Assembly (NCBI GenBank): GCA_905250885.1
Contig: CAJNOQ010000141.1
Coordinates: forward strand, 1 to 64,000
Direction of reading: 5' to 3'
From: Didymodactylos carnosus
Lineage: Eukaryota > Rotifera > Eurotatoria > Philodinida > Philodinidae
Length of the DNA stretch: 64,000 bases
The notes below the pieces were generated by a model. That model searched no databases and was not told the DNA's origin. It saw only the letters and a list, made by a program, of their open reading frames with translations. Both the position numbers and the translations under genes were made by a program. Of the stretch, positions 25,118-39,835 are shown piece after piece (the stretch's first letter is position 1; the number at the start of each line of letters is the position of its first letter).

Positions 25118-27374
25118 TTACTTTTTTTTCAAAGATGAATTTTCTCCTTCTTTGACAACTGAACTAAGATCACAAAAGAATAAGCCCGGTTTCGTACTAT
25201 TTAACGTTGTTTCAACCCATTGATCTCGGGGTACGCCCATCTTTGGTGTTGTTTGCTGGGATTTTGTATCTGTCATCGTTAACGATTTTGTTGTTTGAGA
25301 ATAGGCTGATGCCATTTTAGGCGATATTTTTTCATTGTCTTGTGGTGCACTTTGCGTATGATTATTTCGTGTCTGTATATGTTCGGTATTTATTGCAATT
25401 GTTCGGTGCTCTTTCGCGGATGGGATCAGAACAGTTGTGGGAGATGTCGTAGTCGAAGTAGCTGATGACGGTTCAGACAACGATGGAGTTGATGTTATAC
25501 TACCGAACGCAGGTGCCGTGGGAGTCGTAGAAAACGTTATTTTTTTAACTGTCTGAATACTGACTTGGAGGCCAACATCACGTGTGGCTAAACGAGACTT
25601 TGTTGGTTTACGAGAGTTTGTACCGACTGTAGGTGTTGTGCCATCTGATGACAATTGCATATCGATATTACTGTTATCGTCAAATGGTGAGAATGTTAAT
25701 AATGTTTGAAATGAATTATCACGTTTTTCAATTAAATTATTGACAGGAGACTTCGTATGATGGTGATGATGTTGGTGTGGATGAGTGTCAGTTTCAAAGG
25801 ACTATAAAACAAAAGAATAATATTTTTTCAAATATCTAATTTAGGAGTAATTTTCATTAAGATCGCCAAGATTGAAAAAATGGAATTAAATATACCCTAT
25901 ACGTACCGTTGGTGATAATTTCCTAATATGTTGTTGTGATTGATAGGGAGATATTGTATTGCCTATAGAATAAAATGTCGCTGGATCTGGTTGAGGAATA
26001 ATAATCGATTGATTTTCCAAATCCACAAATGAACTAAATGTCGCCATAGTCCATGTCAGTTGTGTCTGTGATGCACAAGACTTTGTTGTTAACATTCCAT
26101 CTAAATCAACTGTTTGATTACGTGGTAGATTGCGTTTATTTGTTGCCGATTGCGGATAAACAATGTTATCGTACAACGATTGAGTATTAGCATAAAACGG
26201 TTCTGTTGAACTATGATCGAGAGTTACAGGAAACTGAGCATAATTTCCTCCCGATGTTTGATTTCTTAAAGTTTTCGTTTCATTTAAATCATTTTGATAT
26301 GGTTGGGATGTAGGAGAATAGGATCGTGTTGGTCGCTGTTCATTTTGTGATTGAATTCGTCTAGGTGCTTTGATATTTGTTGAATTATCGAACGATGGTA
26401 TAAGCGAACGACAATCAGATAGTTTTCCGTAAGTGTGATTATTATTTTCTCTATCGTCGGCCATTGTATCGACAGATAATTTCAAACGACTATTTATACT
26501 ACTTAACGTACTACTATTCGATGGAGTAACGATACGATGTTCATTATTGTTTATTTTTCTATAAATTGTGTTGTCACGTTCAGGTAATTGTCTTAAATTA
26601 TAAGAAGAGGGTGTAGAATAATGCGCAACAGGTATTTGACGATAATACTGTGCTTGAGAAGTTGATGTCGTATAATACTGTGATAATGGAAGAGGCGGTG
26701 GCAGATGTTGAACCTGAAAATTAAGAGAACAGAAATATTTTTGATGACAAATTGTTTATTAACTCAATTTTACAACTGTGTACCTGAATATTTGGTTGGA
26801 TATGATCTATCTGACTTTTTCTTGCTAACGAAAACTGTGATGGATAACCGTACTGTTGATTATTATTTTCGTATAATGGTACCGCTCGTGGATGATAAAC
26901 TGTTGTATTCAAATTTCGATTATACTGATCGATTGCCGGATGACATTGTATATTGGCTAAATGTTGGTGTTGTGGCGGTGGTTCACGATATTGTGGCGGT
27001 GGAATAAAATCATCATGTTCTTCATAACGTAATTCTCGTCTACTACGATTAGTTGAGGTTATACGATCAACAGATTTACTTAAATGATGTTGATTGGGTG
27101 GAACTGCCGATGGTGTAGTAGTTGTTGAACGTTGTGTTGAACGCAGAGTATTCGATGATGGCTGTGAGTATCGACGAGGGTCTGATTTATCGCGATAGGT
27201 TATTGTCGAATTTGTATTTAATCTATCAGTCGAATTCGTACGTAAATTATTATTTTGATCGTTGTTAACTTTTAAACGTGTAATTACACGTTGTTCTTGA
27301 CGTCGTGGTAGTCGATCTTCAGACAAACGTGTCGAAGAATCAACAGTAAATGTAGATGTGGTAGGAAACTTCTT
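25118..27374 (-). CDS. unrecognised disordered protein, exons 2-4 (C-terminal part)
   Basis: Three exons, 26784-27374, 25907-26713 and 25118-25801, all in phase 0, follow exon 1 at 44365-45081. They encode residues 240-932 of a 932-aa protein. Composition is dominated by Ser, Thr, Gln, Asn, Arg and Pro, with short PPP and His runs (HPHQHHHHH near the start of exon 4), so it is probably largely disordered. Short segments look more conserved: TTKSCASQTQLTWTMATFSS, RDVGLQVSIQTVKK and PRDQWVETTLNSTKPGLFFC. Several contain a Q-T pair in an extended context, as in dynein light chain LC8 ligands; this is only a suggestion. The plus-strand frame at 26705-27007 is a shadow of exons 2 and 3. I do not recognise the family. 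Codon use and clean splice sites make it a real gene. Confidence 0.75.
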
Positions 27375-27705
27375 CTGAAATAAATAATAAAAATGACGTT
27401 TTAAGAGTAAGAAAAAAATTCTATCGTTATCTTCCACATTAGGCGATTTACTTTTTATAAAAATATTCTTTCGACTATTTAAATACCCATAATAACAATT
27501 TGGTGCCCGTTTCTATACATTTTTTCTGTTATCAAAAGAGAAAAACGTTTTCGATATATATACACAATAATCTTAAATATTTCCTTTTTATATTTGTTCT
27601 TATAATCGAAACAAAATAGCTGAGACGATGCCATTTAATAAATGTCTTTCTGAAGCTTTTTTTTTCGCTTAACCTATTCTTCTTTGTGTTGCTGATTTGA
27701 TATCT

Positions 27706-27727
27706 TTCTCTCTCTCTCTCTCTCTTT
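27706..27727. repeat. CT dinucleotide microsatellite
   Basis: About ten TC units just upstream of exon 2 of the nested minus-strand gene. Confidence 0.8.
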
Positions 27728-30700
27728 CAACATACATCAAGTATTTTGTTGTTGTTGTTAAATAAATTTCAAATTAAACATTTCGTTATACCTGTTCGAA
27801 GTTCTACTTTTCTACTTTTCGATTTCTTTTTATTCCACTATTATAGTTAGTTACTTCGTTTCTTATATTATAACCATCCATAGATGAAACTATCGTACAA
27901 GGTTTTCGAAATTTTTTGTTCTGTTTCTACAGTTCGTTATTAATATAGATTTCTCTTCTTGCATAGTCATTAATTTATAGTAACCATGAAACATCGCATG
28001 TGTGTGTGATAGAATTGTGAAAAAAACATCGTGGCTATTTTTATGGTCTTTTGAGAACTATAATCTTGTTGTCACAGTCAGTCTCATCTACTAATTTTCC
28101 TCCATTCTAGAAAGTTTTAAGCGTGTCGAATGTAAAAGTTACCTAGTATCCTAATGGATCATTAATTACAAAGATAAATTCGTCGTTTATTACGAGATAT
28201 AGTGAAAATTACAGATAAATGTTTTATACATCATCTTTTAATGGCTAACATGCGTTTTCTATATTCCATGAATAGATTTATTATACTTGTATGTCTTATA
28301 AGGCATCTACTTTTCTATTCGGTATAGATTTTTGCCCAATAATAACTACAGAACGTTTATTTTTTGTACTATGTTCTTTATATAGTAAATCGACCCTATG
28401 CACCGTTAAAAAGTAATTTGAACTCAACGTAGTTCATAAGCCGACATAGACTGTCTACTTTACTTCTTTTAATTTCTTTATTTTGATACAGACCAAATCA
28501 TTGCTTCTAAACATTATTTAATTATTACATAAAATAAAGAGCAAACAATACCATATTGTATGGTTAATCAATGTCACTTTTTCTTCTATTTACTGATTAA
28601 TCTCATTATTATTGTTTTTCTGCTGATATCTCTAGTCCGTCTCTTATTTCTCTCCATATCATTGTCAAAAATATCTTTTTATCTCTCATGGGACAACTCT
28701 ACATATACATGTATTCGTCGTCTCTCAATAGAATCAACGATGAGCCTTCATTAATACGTATCAATTACCTGTTGAAAATAAAAAAGTATACAATGGAAAA
28801 TTATGTGTAGTGGGATTTTAAATATGCACATAAATCACTTAACTAAAAAAAAACAAAAGAACTTAAGAAAATGATGAACTATATGCAGGTGTCAATATGC
28901 GAAGTAAAGCACACACAACGGCTTCTCTTTTGTTCTTTCTTTTTTTATGAACTCACTTTATACATTTATTTTATTTTAATAACATTTCAACACTTTATGG
29001 GAGAGCCTCGCGTATTTTGTTTTTCTACTCACAGTTTATGGGTCTTTTTTTACTATTATTGCTATTCTACTACATATATTTATCTTTGTTCTCTATCATG
29101 ATGGAATAAACATACACACATTCACACATAAATCACAGAATGAAAAGGTAGCAGGCAGAGTGAGTTTACAGATATGTAAAAAAGAAAATCTTTTTATGTT
29201 CTTTTTTTCTTCTTTTCCTTCTTTGCAGCTTAAAGAAAAATACCACTTAACAATTTAGTTGCGGTCGCCAACGTTCGTTCTTTTGACATATAATGTATAT
29301 GTATATGTATATATAGAGGCTATGATCTACCATAAGTGTTAGAACAACAATTGATAGTGCGACCAGCCTCAATTAATAATAAATAATAATAGACACTTCT
29401 TATAACAATATCTGTTTTAATGATTAAATAGATAAACGAGAGATTATCCGCAAGTTGATCACATGTAGTAATATATTATTATCCGATTACAGTGAAATAT
29501 TAGTAACACAGTATTTCTTCAAAAAGAGGTAGTCAAAAATAGAATTAGGAGTTTATAAAATATCGAAAAAGAGAAGTGGAAATGATAGTACAATGGTTAT
29601 TATTTTTCAAATTTCCTAAAACCATAGATTTTCTAATAAATAACAGAAATTTCTTACATTAAATCGGATCTTTGGCTAAGAAAAAAACAACAAAAAAAAA
29701 TACTAGTCTTATGATCAAATCAATTTTGTCACTTAAGTAGAACGATTGAGAATGATAATACAGATTTATTGATAAAAAGCCAGAAAACAAGTTTCTGACT
29801 CATCTAACTTTTGTGTCAGAAAGAACAGAAAGGTCCCTTGAGTTGAAGCCAAAACTATGCTTGCCTGACTGATTGACTGATTGAATGGACGAAATTTTCA
29901 ATTTATTTTCTGTTTTTTTTTGACAATTGTAATGTTATGTACCTAGTCTGTATGCCTACGGATGTACATAATTCTTTATTGTACAACATTAGTAAAATAA
30001 GAAGTAGACATTCATTCGCTTATGCGAATCAATAAAAAAAAAAGATTTATCCGAAATATTTGTACTTATTTATTTATTTTTTTTATTTCTTCAATGAGCT
30101 TGTATATATCGAAATGGTTTTAGCTACTAAAAAAAAAATTATTATTATTTTTTAGTTCTTTTCTTTTGGCTGAAGGTTATCCTGACTACTATTTCTTCTA
30201 TGCCATCATTAACAGAAGAACAAAAATTGAGAAAAGATGCAAGAAAAAAAAATCTGAGAGCGAAAAAAATAATCGAACAAAATCGCAATGCACATACACA
30301 CATCTCTCTCTATATAGACAGAGTAGGGATTTCTTTGCTTTTATCTCGATCGGTTTGTTTTGTTAACGTATCTAATATAATAATTTTTCCTTTTCCTCTC
30401 TATATTTTTACATTTATCTCTATATAATACATCGAACATATCGTAAAATTAGATAATATTGCATCTTATATGCAGGCATGCACAACGAATTGACTTTTTT
30501 TCATGAGTGTGTACGAATCGCAGTATGATTAAATTCATTCCAAAAAAAAAAAATGTTTTATCCTTGAAAACAGATGATAAATGCGTTGATATTAAATTTC
30601 GAGATGTGGTAAAAAAATAAAAGAAAGCTAGAGAACACTTTACAGTTGAAATAAAATAATCTTCACTTAAAAAGATTTTTAAATTTAACTGTTATCAGAC

Positions 30701-33700
30701 CATTTTTCGAATATTATTAAAAAAAAAGTATCTCACATATCGTAATACACATGTGAATATTTTAAGAATAGAAAAAAATTTTATACTAAATAAACTCGCT
30801 GATTCATCACTATTACCACGTTTTAGCCTAAGTTCTCCTATGAGAACAAACACTCGTTATTAATAAAGAAAGAAGTCTGATAGAACATGGTACTCACACT
30901 TATAATACGGAAGTTAACAGAAAAATGATCGATCAAGTCAATTAGTTTTGTGTTTATATTGTAGACATTTTTTTAAAATTCTTTATACGTACGTAAATCT
31001 ACCTACGAAAAAAGATTATAATGGATCAATATCATTCTTTCACATCACATTGTGATGGTAAAAATAATCTCACTAAGACATTGAATAAGAACTGAGATCA
31101 TATTTCGACTTTGTACATCTATATGACATGAATAGATAATATAATTCTACCTTTTTTATCATTATTTTTCACAATTTTGGAATTAAAAAAGTGGAAGCGG
31201 ATATCAAGACACTAAACACTCTCTTTGTGGAGCATAATTTTTTTTATTTATCAAAGGTACACACACGATAAATTTTTGTGATGGTGTCTACGTGCGATCT
31301 TGTATTTATCGAGTTGATAGAGTTAATGACTTTCACACTCATAGAAACGAAAATATTATTATAATAAAATTGACGATTAAACAACAAAAAGGTAAATATA
31401 GATGTATGAAGGTAGTCTATGGTACTATGAGAATCTGTGTTTCTGTTGTTGCTGACATAAATGGCAATAATACTCGTCAATTATACGTTCTCTAAGTTGA
31501 CATTTTTTCAGCTCTTACATTTTGTAGAACAGTGTTGTCTTTTTCGGTTTTGAATCAACTTTTACATATAGCCAGAGATATTGATCATGGGACCAAGTGC
31601 CATTCATAACTATTTTTCGTAATCTTAGAGAGCGTACGAATGGTATAGTCTCGTCAAAATTCTTGTGTAGAACCGTTAACTGTTTGTTCCAAACACAACT
31701 AGTTACAGTGAGACCTTCTTTCATCGTTTACAAAACTTGACATTTAACGTTTTATCCTTGCCTAATTCAATTTGTACGCAGGGTAGTACAAGTGACAATA
31801 ATTTTTTGTATGTTTACGTTAAATTATACTGTATAGATGTTGTACAAAGCTGTAAATTAACCAACTTCTTAATCTCATCATATTTATCTACAATATGTCA
31901 ATTTTTTTTCTATATATGAGAGTACCTTTTAGCAATTAAAGAGAGCAAGAGTTTTGTCAAGGAGAAAGAAAAGAAAAAAAGTGACATGAACGTTATTCTT
32001 GAAATCAAGAACAAGTGTAGAATGAGGATCTCTTCTGAAGAGAATGATGGTTGGGTTTTGTGTCACTATTTAAATTTGATAACAACATAATGGGGAGCAC
32101 ACCTTGAGAAAAAAAACTCCCCATTTCATACTTAGATTGAGACTCTTTTATAGAGAGAATTATTCAGTTGTGAATGTCTTCTCACAGAGAAGAATCTAGT
32201 ATTATGCAATGTTTGAAGATGAGCAAAACATTGATAAAACTAACAAGAGTTGAATGCAATGCATAAAAAAAACAAAAAAATTTTGTTGTTCATATTAAGT
32301 AGAGTCATCATCATTCAAAAATGGATTTTTTTCAGTGGTCATCGTAATATTTTCAAATTTTTTCTTTAAAAATGATACTCTCACAATCACATTTTATTAA
32401 CTCGCCTCAGCGCGCATCTTTTCTTGAAATTTTGGCATAAAAAGATCCACTAACAGTCGTCACTTTAAGCAAGAACGATAATTGTGTGCATCCGATATTC
32501 TTGTCTAGTTTTGAAATGTAATATGTATTTGTTTTTATGATTATTTAAGATGTAATAAAGAGTATTATGAACAAATACAATTAAATTACAAATTCATCTT
32601 TTTTTATAAGCTTTCTGTTTTAAGTCCATAAGTCTTATACCAACAGATGTCACTCAGCTCCATTTTCAAAACAGAAGTGTTTGGTTCTGTTCTAAATATC
32701 AGTTATTTGGTTATAAAGAATTGTCACTAAATCACGACTTTTGCCACTACTCTAATGATATTTTGTAAACTACAAGTCATTCTATTCCTAAACGCTTACC
32801 ATAGAATCTATGAAAGTTATAATTTAAGTTGTACATACTTTCTCGTCATGATCTACATTGCCACGTTTCGAAATATCATTCTCTGACTTGGTTCGTGCAC
32901 GTTTCTAAAACAGAGAAAATGAAGGTTACGTCTTTTTTTGATATAGAAATCAATGTAAGTAAAGTTATTATGGACAAAATCGATTTTAGCATACCGTCGA
33001 GAACATAGTTGAAAGATAAATTTCTCAGACGCATGCGATATTAGCGAACTACCGTATGTCATTGGAATATGCAGAGTAAAATTTTGTTCGATAGAGGATA
33101 ATTCAAAAGATCTTCCTGACAGTTTTGAACAGTTTTATGCATGATTTATAGTCTTATTTGACAATTTTGCATGAAGGAGAAGTTAGTTCTAATAACCTTG
33201 ATAAAAGCAGATGTTGAAATGTCACTAGAGATACATAGTTCTCTTATAGTGTCTGTCAGCTAGATTAATATGTGAGAAGACAATAAATATTATATTCTCT
33301 AGACTCAAAAAGATGGAATAACTATTAAATATATCATTGTTGATATAGTTTAATAAATAATAAAACAATAAATGGTAAATTAGTAGTATGATGATCATTC
33401 CATTTAAGTGATGAAGTTTTTCAAGTACAAATGAGTAGAAAATGGAAACATACCATCGTTTACTTTGTGCTGTACGTACGTACAATGTATTCTACAGATT
33501 CTTTGACAAGGACTTTATCGTGGTAAACACTTGCTGGCATTTTTTCGAAAAACCATGAGTTTTTAATGTTGCTGATAAGCAATATTCAACTTACCGACAT
33601 CATTTTTAATCAGTGTTATGAGGTCACGATAGAGAGAAACATATATTTGATGTAGTACTGCTTATGTGTTCCAGAGTGTTTAATTAGTTTTAGAATATAT

Positions 33701-34173
33701 TGAACTTTGGTTAACTGATTCCATTAGCCTTCAATAATACCTCTCCATAGACATACGTGAGCAGAAACAAATTGTAATTTCCTATATTCATCGACGCACA
33801 AGCAAGAGAATTATCTACAGGTTACAACAGTTCTATGTAAAATTCATCTCTTTTTCGACTAGTTAGCTGTCTGTCTGATCACTCTATTTCTAAAGCATAC
33901 ACATAGTAATAAGTCAAAGAAATGACCTATCTTGAAAATAAAAATATTTTATAATACATAATTATTACTATTCTTTTTCTTTTTATGTAAGAAATAATAA
34001 TTTATGAACTCATCATAAGAGCACTTTTTATATCCGATCATTTTCTCACTATTTAGAATGATAGTTTACACTCTTCAATTTTCTCATCCGTTCCAATTAC
34101 AATAGTGGAACTTAACAAAGTTTATTAAAGTACTGTTAAAAGGTACTTTGAAACAGAAATTGTGTTTTGCATA

Positions 34174-34594
34174 GGCATGCACCAATTATATAAGTGGTGT
34201 TAGGACATCCAGGAAAATTGCTATAACGCGGTTATTAAGAAGCGCTCAGATTTGCGGAACGTCCCATTTTGTAGATAAATGTTTGTTCTATGTATTTGTT
34301 GAACAAAAAAAAGTTTAACGTTAATTGTGACAAAAAATATGAGCATTCTTAAATACCATAACTATACATCGTAGGTGGTCACCAGTTACGTAACTGTTTA
34401 TGACTCTTCAGTAATAAAGCGCTTCTCACTTTCAACCATTAATTTCATCTTCCATATAAATACATAGAATAAACATTTTTTTACAAAATGAGACATTTCG
34501 CAAATCTGAGTAATTCTTAATAACCACGTTATAACAATTTTCCTACATGCTTCAAAAACAGTCAGAAATAATCGGTCCGTAACTGGTGCATGCC
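34174..34594. mobile_element. TA-flanked MITE with long inverted repeats
   Basis: Ends GGCATGCACCA and TGGTGCATGCC are flanked by TA. The arms pair over about 120 bp with scattered differences: the shared inner blocks are AGGAAAATTG, TATAACG, GGTTATTAAGAA and CTCAGATTTGCG. Size 421 bp, no coding capacity; open frames at 34398-34682 and 34630-34899 are by-products. Confidence 0.75.
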
Positions 34595-37500
34595 TAAAGT
34601 TTTGCAGTTCTAGAAAATCGCTGTAGTTTTCAATATATCTGAGTGAAATAGAAACGCATGACATCTTTTTCAGAAAAGACAATGTTGTTTTGAATAAAAT
34701 GAAATGATATCCGGACGATGTTAAATCTTCTGATTTGCTGTTGTATCAGTTTTTTCACACGACAACTATGTGTTTTATAAGATGAAATACAATTTTGTTT
34801 TTGCTGTTTTCTCTTTGATCGACGTGACAATGATATAGGAAAAATTATACACAAAAAAAAATGAATATCTCTTTGATTATTAATGTAATTCGGACACAAT
34901 TATCCTATGAGATTATGAAAATTCCGTTAGTTTAGATGAGATTATCAATGAAAATGCGGCGGCACTAATGATGAAATTAACAAAAAAATTTAATAAAAGT
35001 AGTAGATAAACACCGCGATACATTGATTGATAACAACGATCTTTTTCGATGTTTTTGATAGTAAGAGTTCTGGTAAATGTATGAATTCTAGGGAGAGTCT
35101 TGTGTCCTTTAACTTCAAGATCAAAGAAGTCTTACATATTAACCGTGAGAAGTGCGTATTGATCAGCTATTATTCAAAACAGTTTACTATGACCATTTAG
35201 TAATTAACTTACTTTGTTTTTAAATAATTTCATTTGATCAAAGGATAAATGATAAACAAACAAATTTTTATAATGTATCGGTTATCATACGCGTTTCATT
35301 ATAATCATAAAAATCTTTTTTTGGGGTTAAAAACAATAGTACGTATATATTATTATTTTATTATTCTGATTACTCGTAATTATTATGATGATGTTGTTGC
35401 TGTTGTCTTCTTTTTTTCTTCTACACCGATAATTATGCATGCAATACATCATCAATATTACGTGCATCATAGAGAATGAGAAGAAAAAGAAAAAAAAAAG
35501 AACACAAAATTTTCTCTACCGTACAGATATGAGAACGGATTTTTTCTCTTTCTTCTTCTTCTGATCCAACCCCTTTGTACAATAACATCGAAACATTGAG
35601 AAACCTATAATTTTACTTTTTCTCTCTTCTTAATGCGTTTTTTCCTCTTTTTTTTTTGAATTCGAAGAAGAGAAGGAATAAACTTTTTCTTCTTACTTAA
35701 AGATGTATTATCATTATTTGTTGTGTGACGAGAAAAGAGACTGGAAGGGGAAAATCAACGTTTTACTAAAATTTTTTTAATTCAAAACCACGATGATTAA
35801 AAAAAAAATGAAGAAGCAGCAACAACAGTAGTTTTTTTCTGGCATTATCATCAAAGTTTGTGCGTGTATGTGTGTACGTGTATAAGAGTTTTAAACCACC
35901 CACTTGACTTTCCTTACCGTGTGACATTCTTCTTTCTCTCGCTTTCACTCTTTTCACTCAGCTGAGTTGTTAAGAGTAACAGAAAAAGGAAAAAAAAAGG
36001 AAAACTAGAATGGGATAAAAAGTGCACATACACATTAAAGAATTAGTAATATTAATATTCAAAAACAAAAAATTATTTCGGCAAAACCAGCAGCAATTGG
36101 ATTTTCTAACAAGTGAACATTTTTCCCGTGAGCCTTATTTTTACTAGTTAAACAAAAAAAAAAAGGGAAAAAAGTGTTTTCACCTAATAAAAAAAACTAT
36201 AAAGATTGATGTCTAGTTGAATGTGAAACATTTCCGCTGTGAAAAAAACAAAAAAAAAATTTTTTTTAGTAAAGACAAAGACAAAAATAGAGAACAGTGG
36301 TATTATTGTATGCATACATATATATCTCTGTCTCTCTCTCTCTCTTTTTCTCTATGTATTGATGACGGATTAATAAAAATTGGTTTCTCAAGAGTAGATT
36401 ATTTACTGTTTGATAAATAGTACATTGAGTAATCGTTTGTTAAAAGTGACATTTTCAAGGTTATAGAAAATATACGTCCAACGCTAGTCCAATATATCAG
36501 AAAATTGATGAATTTTTTTTGACTATTTATTCCAAATAGATTGACATTCTCGTATATACAATTGTTATGTCTAGATCATTTAGTCTGTATACAGAAGGTT
36601 TCTACCTTTTATTTTGTCAGAGAATGCATTAAAAAAATTATCGGAAATATAGTAGGGAGTATCAACAAAAATGTCAACTTTAATTTTAATTATACGAGCT
36701 AGCATCAAGTCGATTTTTAGGCTTTTCTTTTTTATAATAAAAAATTGCAATTAAGTCACTTCATTCTCTTTCTCTCTCGCTTTCTCTCTCTCTTTTGTTC
36801 ATAAACAAACATTTTGACAGCACGGGATCTAATTAAGAAAAGTGTATAGTTGATGGCACCATATTTTGTGAGCACTTTGTGTAATATGTCTATATGAAAT
36901 TCTTCTTTTTCAAACTGATGCTGGGTGTGCGCTCCATTTTAAGTACATATAGATCAGAAAAACTCTCACTTCTAATAATAACAACAACTATATACTATTA
37001 GCAACAGAAGGAGATCATGGGGTTCTAATTGTTTAAATTGTACACATACACAAAAAAATTAATTGCCTATAGATCCATCATTATTTGGATTTGTCTACGT
37101 CTCTTCTCTTCTCTCTTCTTTATTCATTTTTCCCAACAATAATAGTATTAAAAGAATGTACAATAGAAAAAAAGAAAAAAAATCACTTTGTTTTCTTCTT
37201 CTCTGTATATATTCCATATTTGTCCGTAATCAGTTTGAAATTTTACAATTATTTAACGAAAAATGACACATATTCGTTAAAATATATTCTGATGCTACTA
37301 TATATATTTTTGTCATAAGGTCAAAAGACTCAATTAAATTGAAGCACAAAAATTTATTCGAATTTTTTGTAATTTTATGATTAAATTCGTTGAAAGTTAT
37401 TTTATGTTTATATATACAATGAAGCAATTTTTTTATGCAACTTTGATATAAAAATGTCAAAATCTACCGTTTATTTTGAGTGTATTATATCCAATTTTGA

Positions 37501-39805
37501 CTTCTTCAATTGTCAATAATGAATTTATAATAACTATATCATTCATATATTTTATAAGATCTACATGATTACTCCTTCTGTCTGTGACATCATCAAAAAC
37601 TCTTTTTTGTGGAGGTGAGAAGCGAAAGAAAATATTTTATCAAATTACGGGCTTATATTATATTGGCACTTCTTTATTGTTGTTGAATAATAATGAAGGA
37701 TAACAATAGAAACCTTAATAATGAGACAGAGAGAGAGAGAGAAAGAGAAAAGAAAGAATGAATATTGTATCTAACCACAGAAGTTTAATGTTGTTTTTTT
37801 GCATTCCACTGTTTACTTAAGCCACTGATAGTCGGTGATGATATATGTCTATAGAATAAAATGTACGATTGATTTGTAAATATTATATTTTTTTTTTTAT
37901 TCGATAGGAATAATTTTACACTAGATTGTACGATCATATTTAAATTTCACTGTTCACATGACATATATGAACACAGCGTTAAAATACGTAGGATGCATTC
38001 AATTCAACTTTTTTTTCTTCTTCTAAACAGTGTCGATCGAATAATATTAGAGCATAGACAATCAAAAAAATGTTGTTACTGAACTGATAACATATAACTT
38101 AATATGACAATTGCTCTGTGAGGCTATATTCAGTTAAGATCTAGTAATATCGTATAACACCTGTACCTCTTTGGGACAGTTAAAATTATTTCCCTATTAT
38201 CTGAATAAAGTACACAAAAAAAAAAATGACTGAGTATGTGTTAGAGAATATCTATTGATAAGTCTTTTTCACGCATTTGTATATGTGTATAATATGAGAA
38301 ATTCAATTATTTAATGTTATACGTATTATTCTACAATCAAATTAGTCTAAGGCAAATGAAAATGACAAATAAACAACATATAATACTCTAAATAAAGATG
38401 AGAAATAATGAAAATTGTGCAATAATAGTATCAAAAAGTTGAAATAGAACTACGAAGTGGTTGATTAGGGTATTCATTTCATTTTCTTTTATATCTCTCA
38501 ATATACAATAAGTATTAAAAATATACTTGAAGTTATGTAGATTATAAATTTGCCTCAAAGAAAACAAATTGTGTGTTAAAAAAAAGATGAGAAGCTGAGA
38601 GTCATTGCTAAAATAGAATGTCTTAATGTTATTTTATAAAATATCTTCTTATCATCATCCAATGCAACATAAACTTCTCAGTTATATATAGAGTGATCAT
38701 ATATTCTATTCACGACATGCATCTTATTAACACTAAAAAATATCTGAAAAATATTAACTTTCGTTTATGTAGTGAAGGAACAAAATATCAAACTTATTTC
38801 TGTTATTTATGATAATAACTGATGAATAGTTTGAGCATGGAATGTTGCATATTTTTCATGCAAACATTAAAGAGAAAGAAAAGCATATTGTTATGATTTG
38901 ATGCTTATATACTATCACATAGAATCCCCGAATGTGTTCAGTCAATGGTTCAAACTATGAATAAACTTTTTAAAGAATTAAAGAGTTTTTATTTTGAAAA
39001 AAAACGAAGCATCATCTATATATTAGCGCCAAAAGCTAAGTCCAAGGATGTACCTTTGACGATTTATACAAAAACTTTTGCTGTTCTATAAGAATATGTT
39101 TTTAGTTCTGTTCAGCTTATTTCTGTCTAAAATAGATTAAAGAAAAACTTTCGATGTGATACTGCATCGTAAATTTGAGAAATTTTATATTTTATGAACG
39201 ATCGTTTCGGACACTTGTAATGTAGAAAAATGAATGATTTTTCTTTGTTCTGCCATTGATTTTCCTTTGAAATGCTATTCAAGCGGATGACTTCTATCTA
39301 CTAAAGTATTAACTGTCATTCAATGAAGTAGATGGAAGTTCTTTGTTTAAATGGCAAACTTCATCTGCTTTTTTTCAAAACAAAAGAAAATCATTCACAT
39401 AAGAGATCAGTAAATTTATAGTGTGGGTAATCTATTATTAAACTGTGTTGACGATGATTCCGAATGTGATGCTTGTTTTAAATGAAAACTCTTTTGGACT
39501 ACAGACTGATGACGGAGTGGCAAGGATCATATGATTTTGTTAGAAAAGTATGTATCTTATTCATTTCAGCTATGGCATAGACTGAAAATGTGAAATGTAT
39601 TTTATCTATAAATACAGACGCATCTCGGATTTGCGTGATTTTGTGTAAGACACTTTGTATTATTCATGCTAAAATTTTCAAGTCTAACGAGGGAACCGTT
39701 CCGGGGATCCAGCCGTTTTTCTAGCGAAATGCGGTAGTTTATAGGTAATTGACCATGCTGATTCCAAATATGATAGCCGTTTTTTCTCACAGACCTTTCC
39801 TAACC

Positions 39806-39835
39806 GGTTTCTGGAAAACCAGTTTTCCAGAAACC
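39806..39835. repeat. 30-bp near-perfect palindrome
   Basis: GGTTTCTGGAAAAC is followed by CAGTTTTCCAGAAACC; only the central bases fail to pair. Related words (TTTCTGGGAAACCAGGTTTCC) occur near 50335-50357 in the foldback cluster, so it may be a remnant of the same repeat family. Confidence 0.5.

Noticed and set aside
26705-27007. 100-codon plus frame
   Set aside because: Antisense shadow of exons 2 and 3 of the nested gene.
31515-31724. Minus frame reading NGTWSHDQYLWLYVKVDSKP, protein-like
   Set aside because: A stop lies just upstream of the first ATG and no splice partner is visible; perhaps a fragment, but unsupported.
34398-34899. Two overlapping minus frames
   Set aside because: They lie in or beside the arms of the 34174-34594 MITE and have no coding character.
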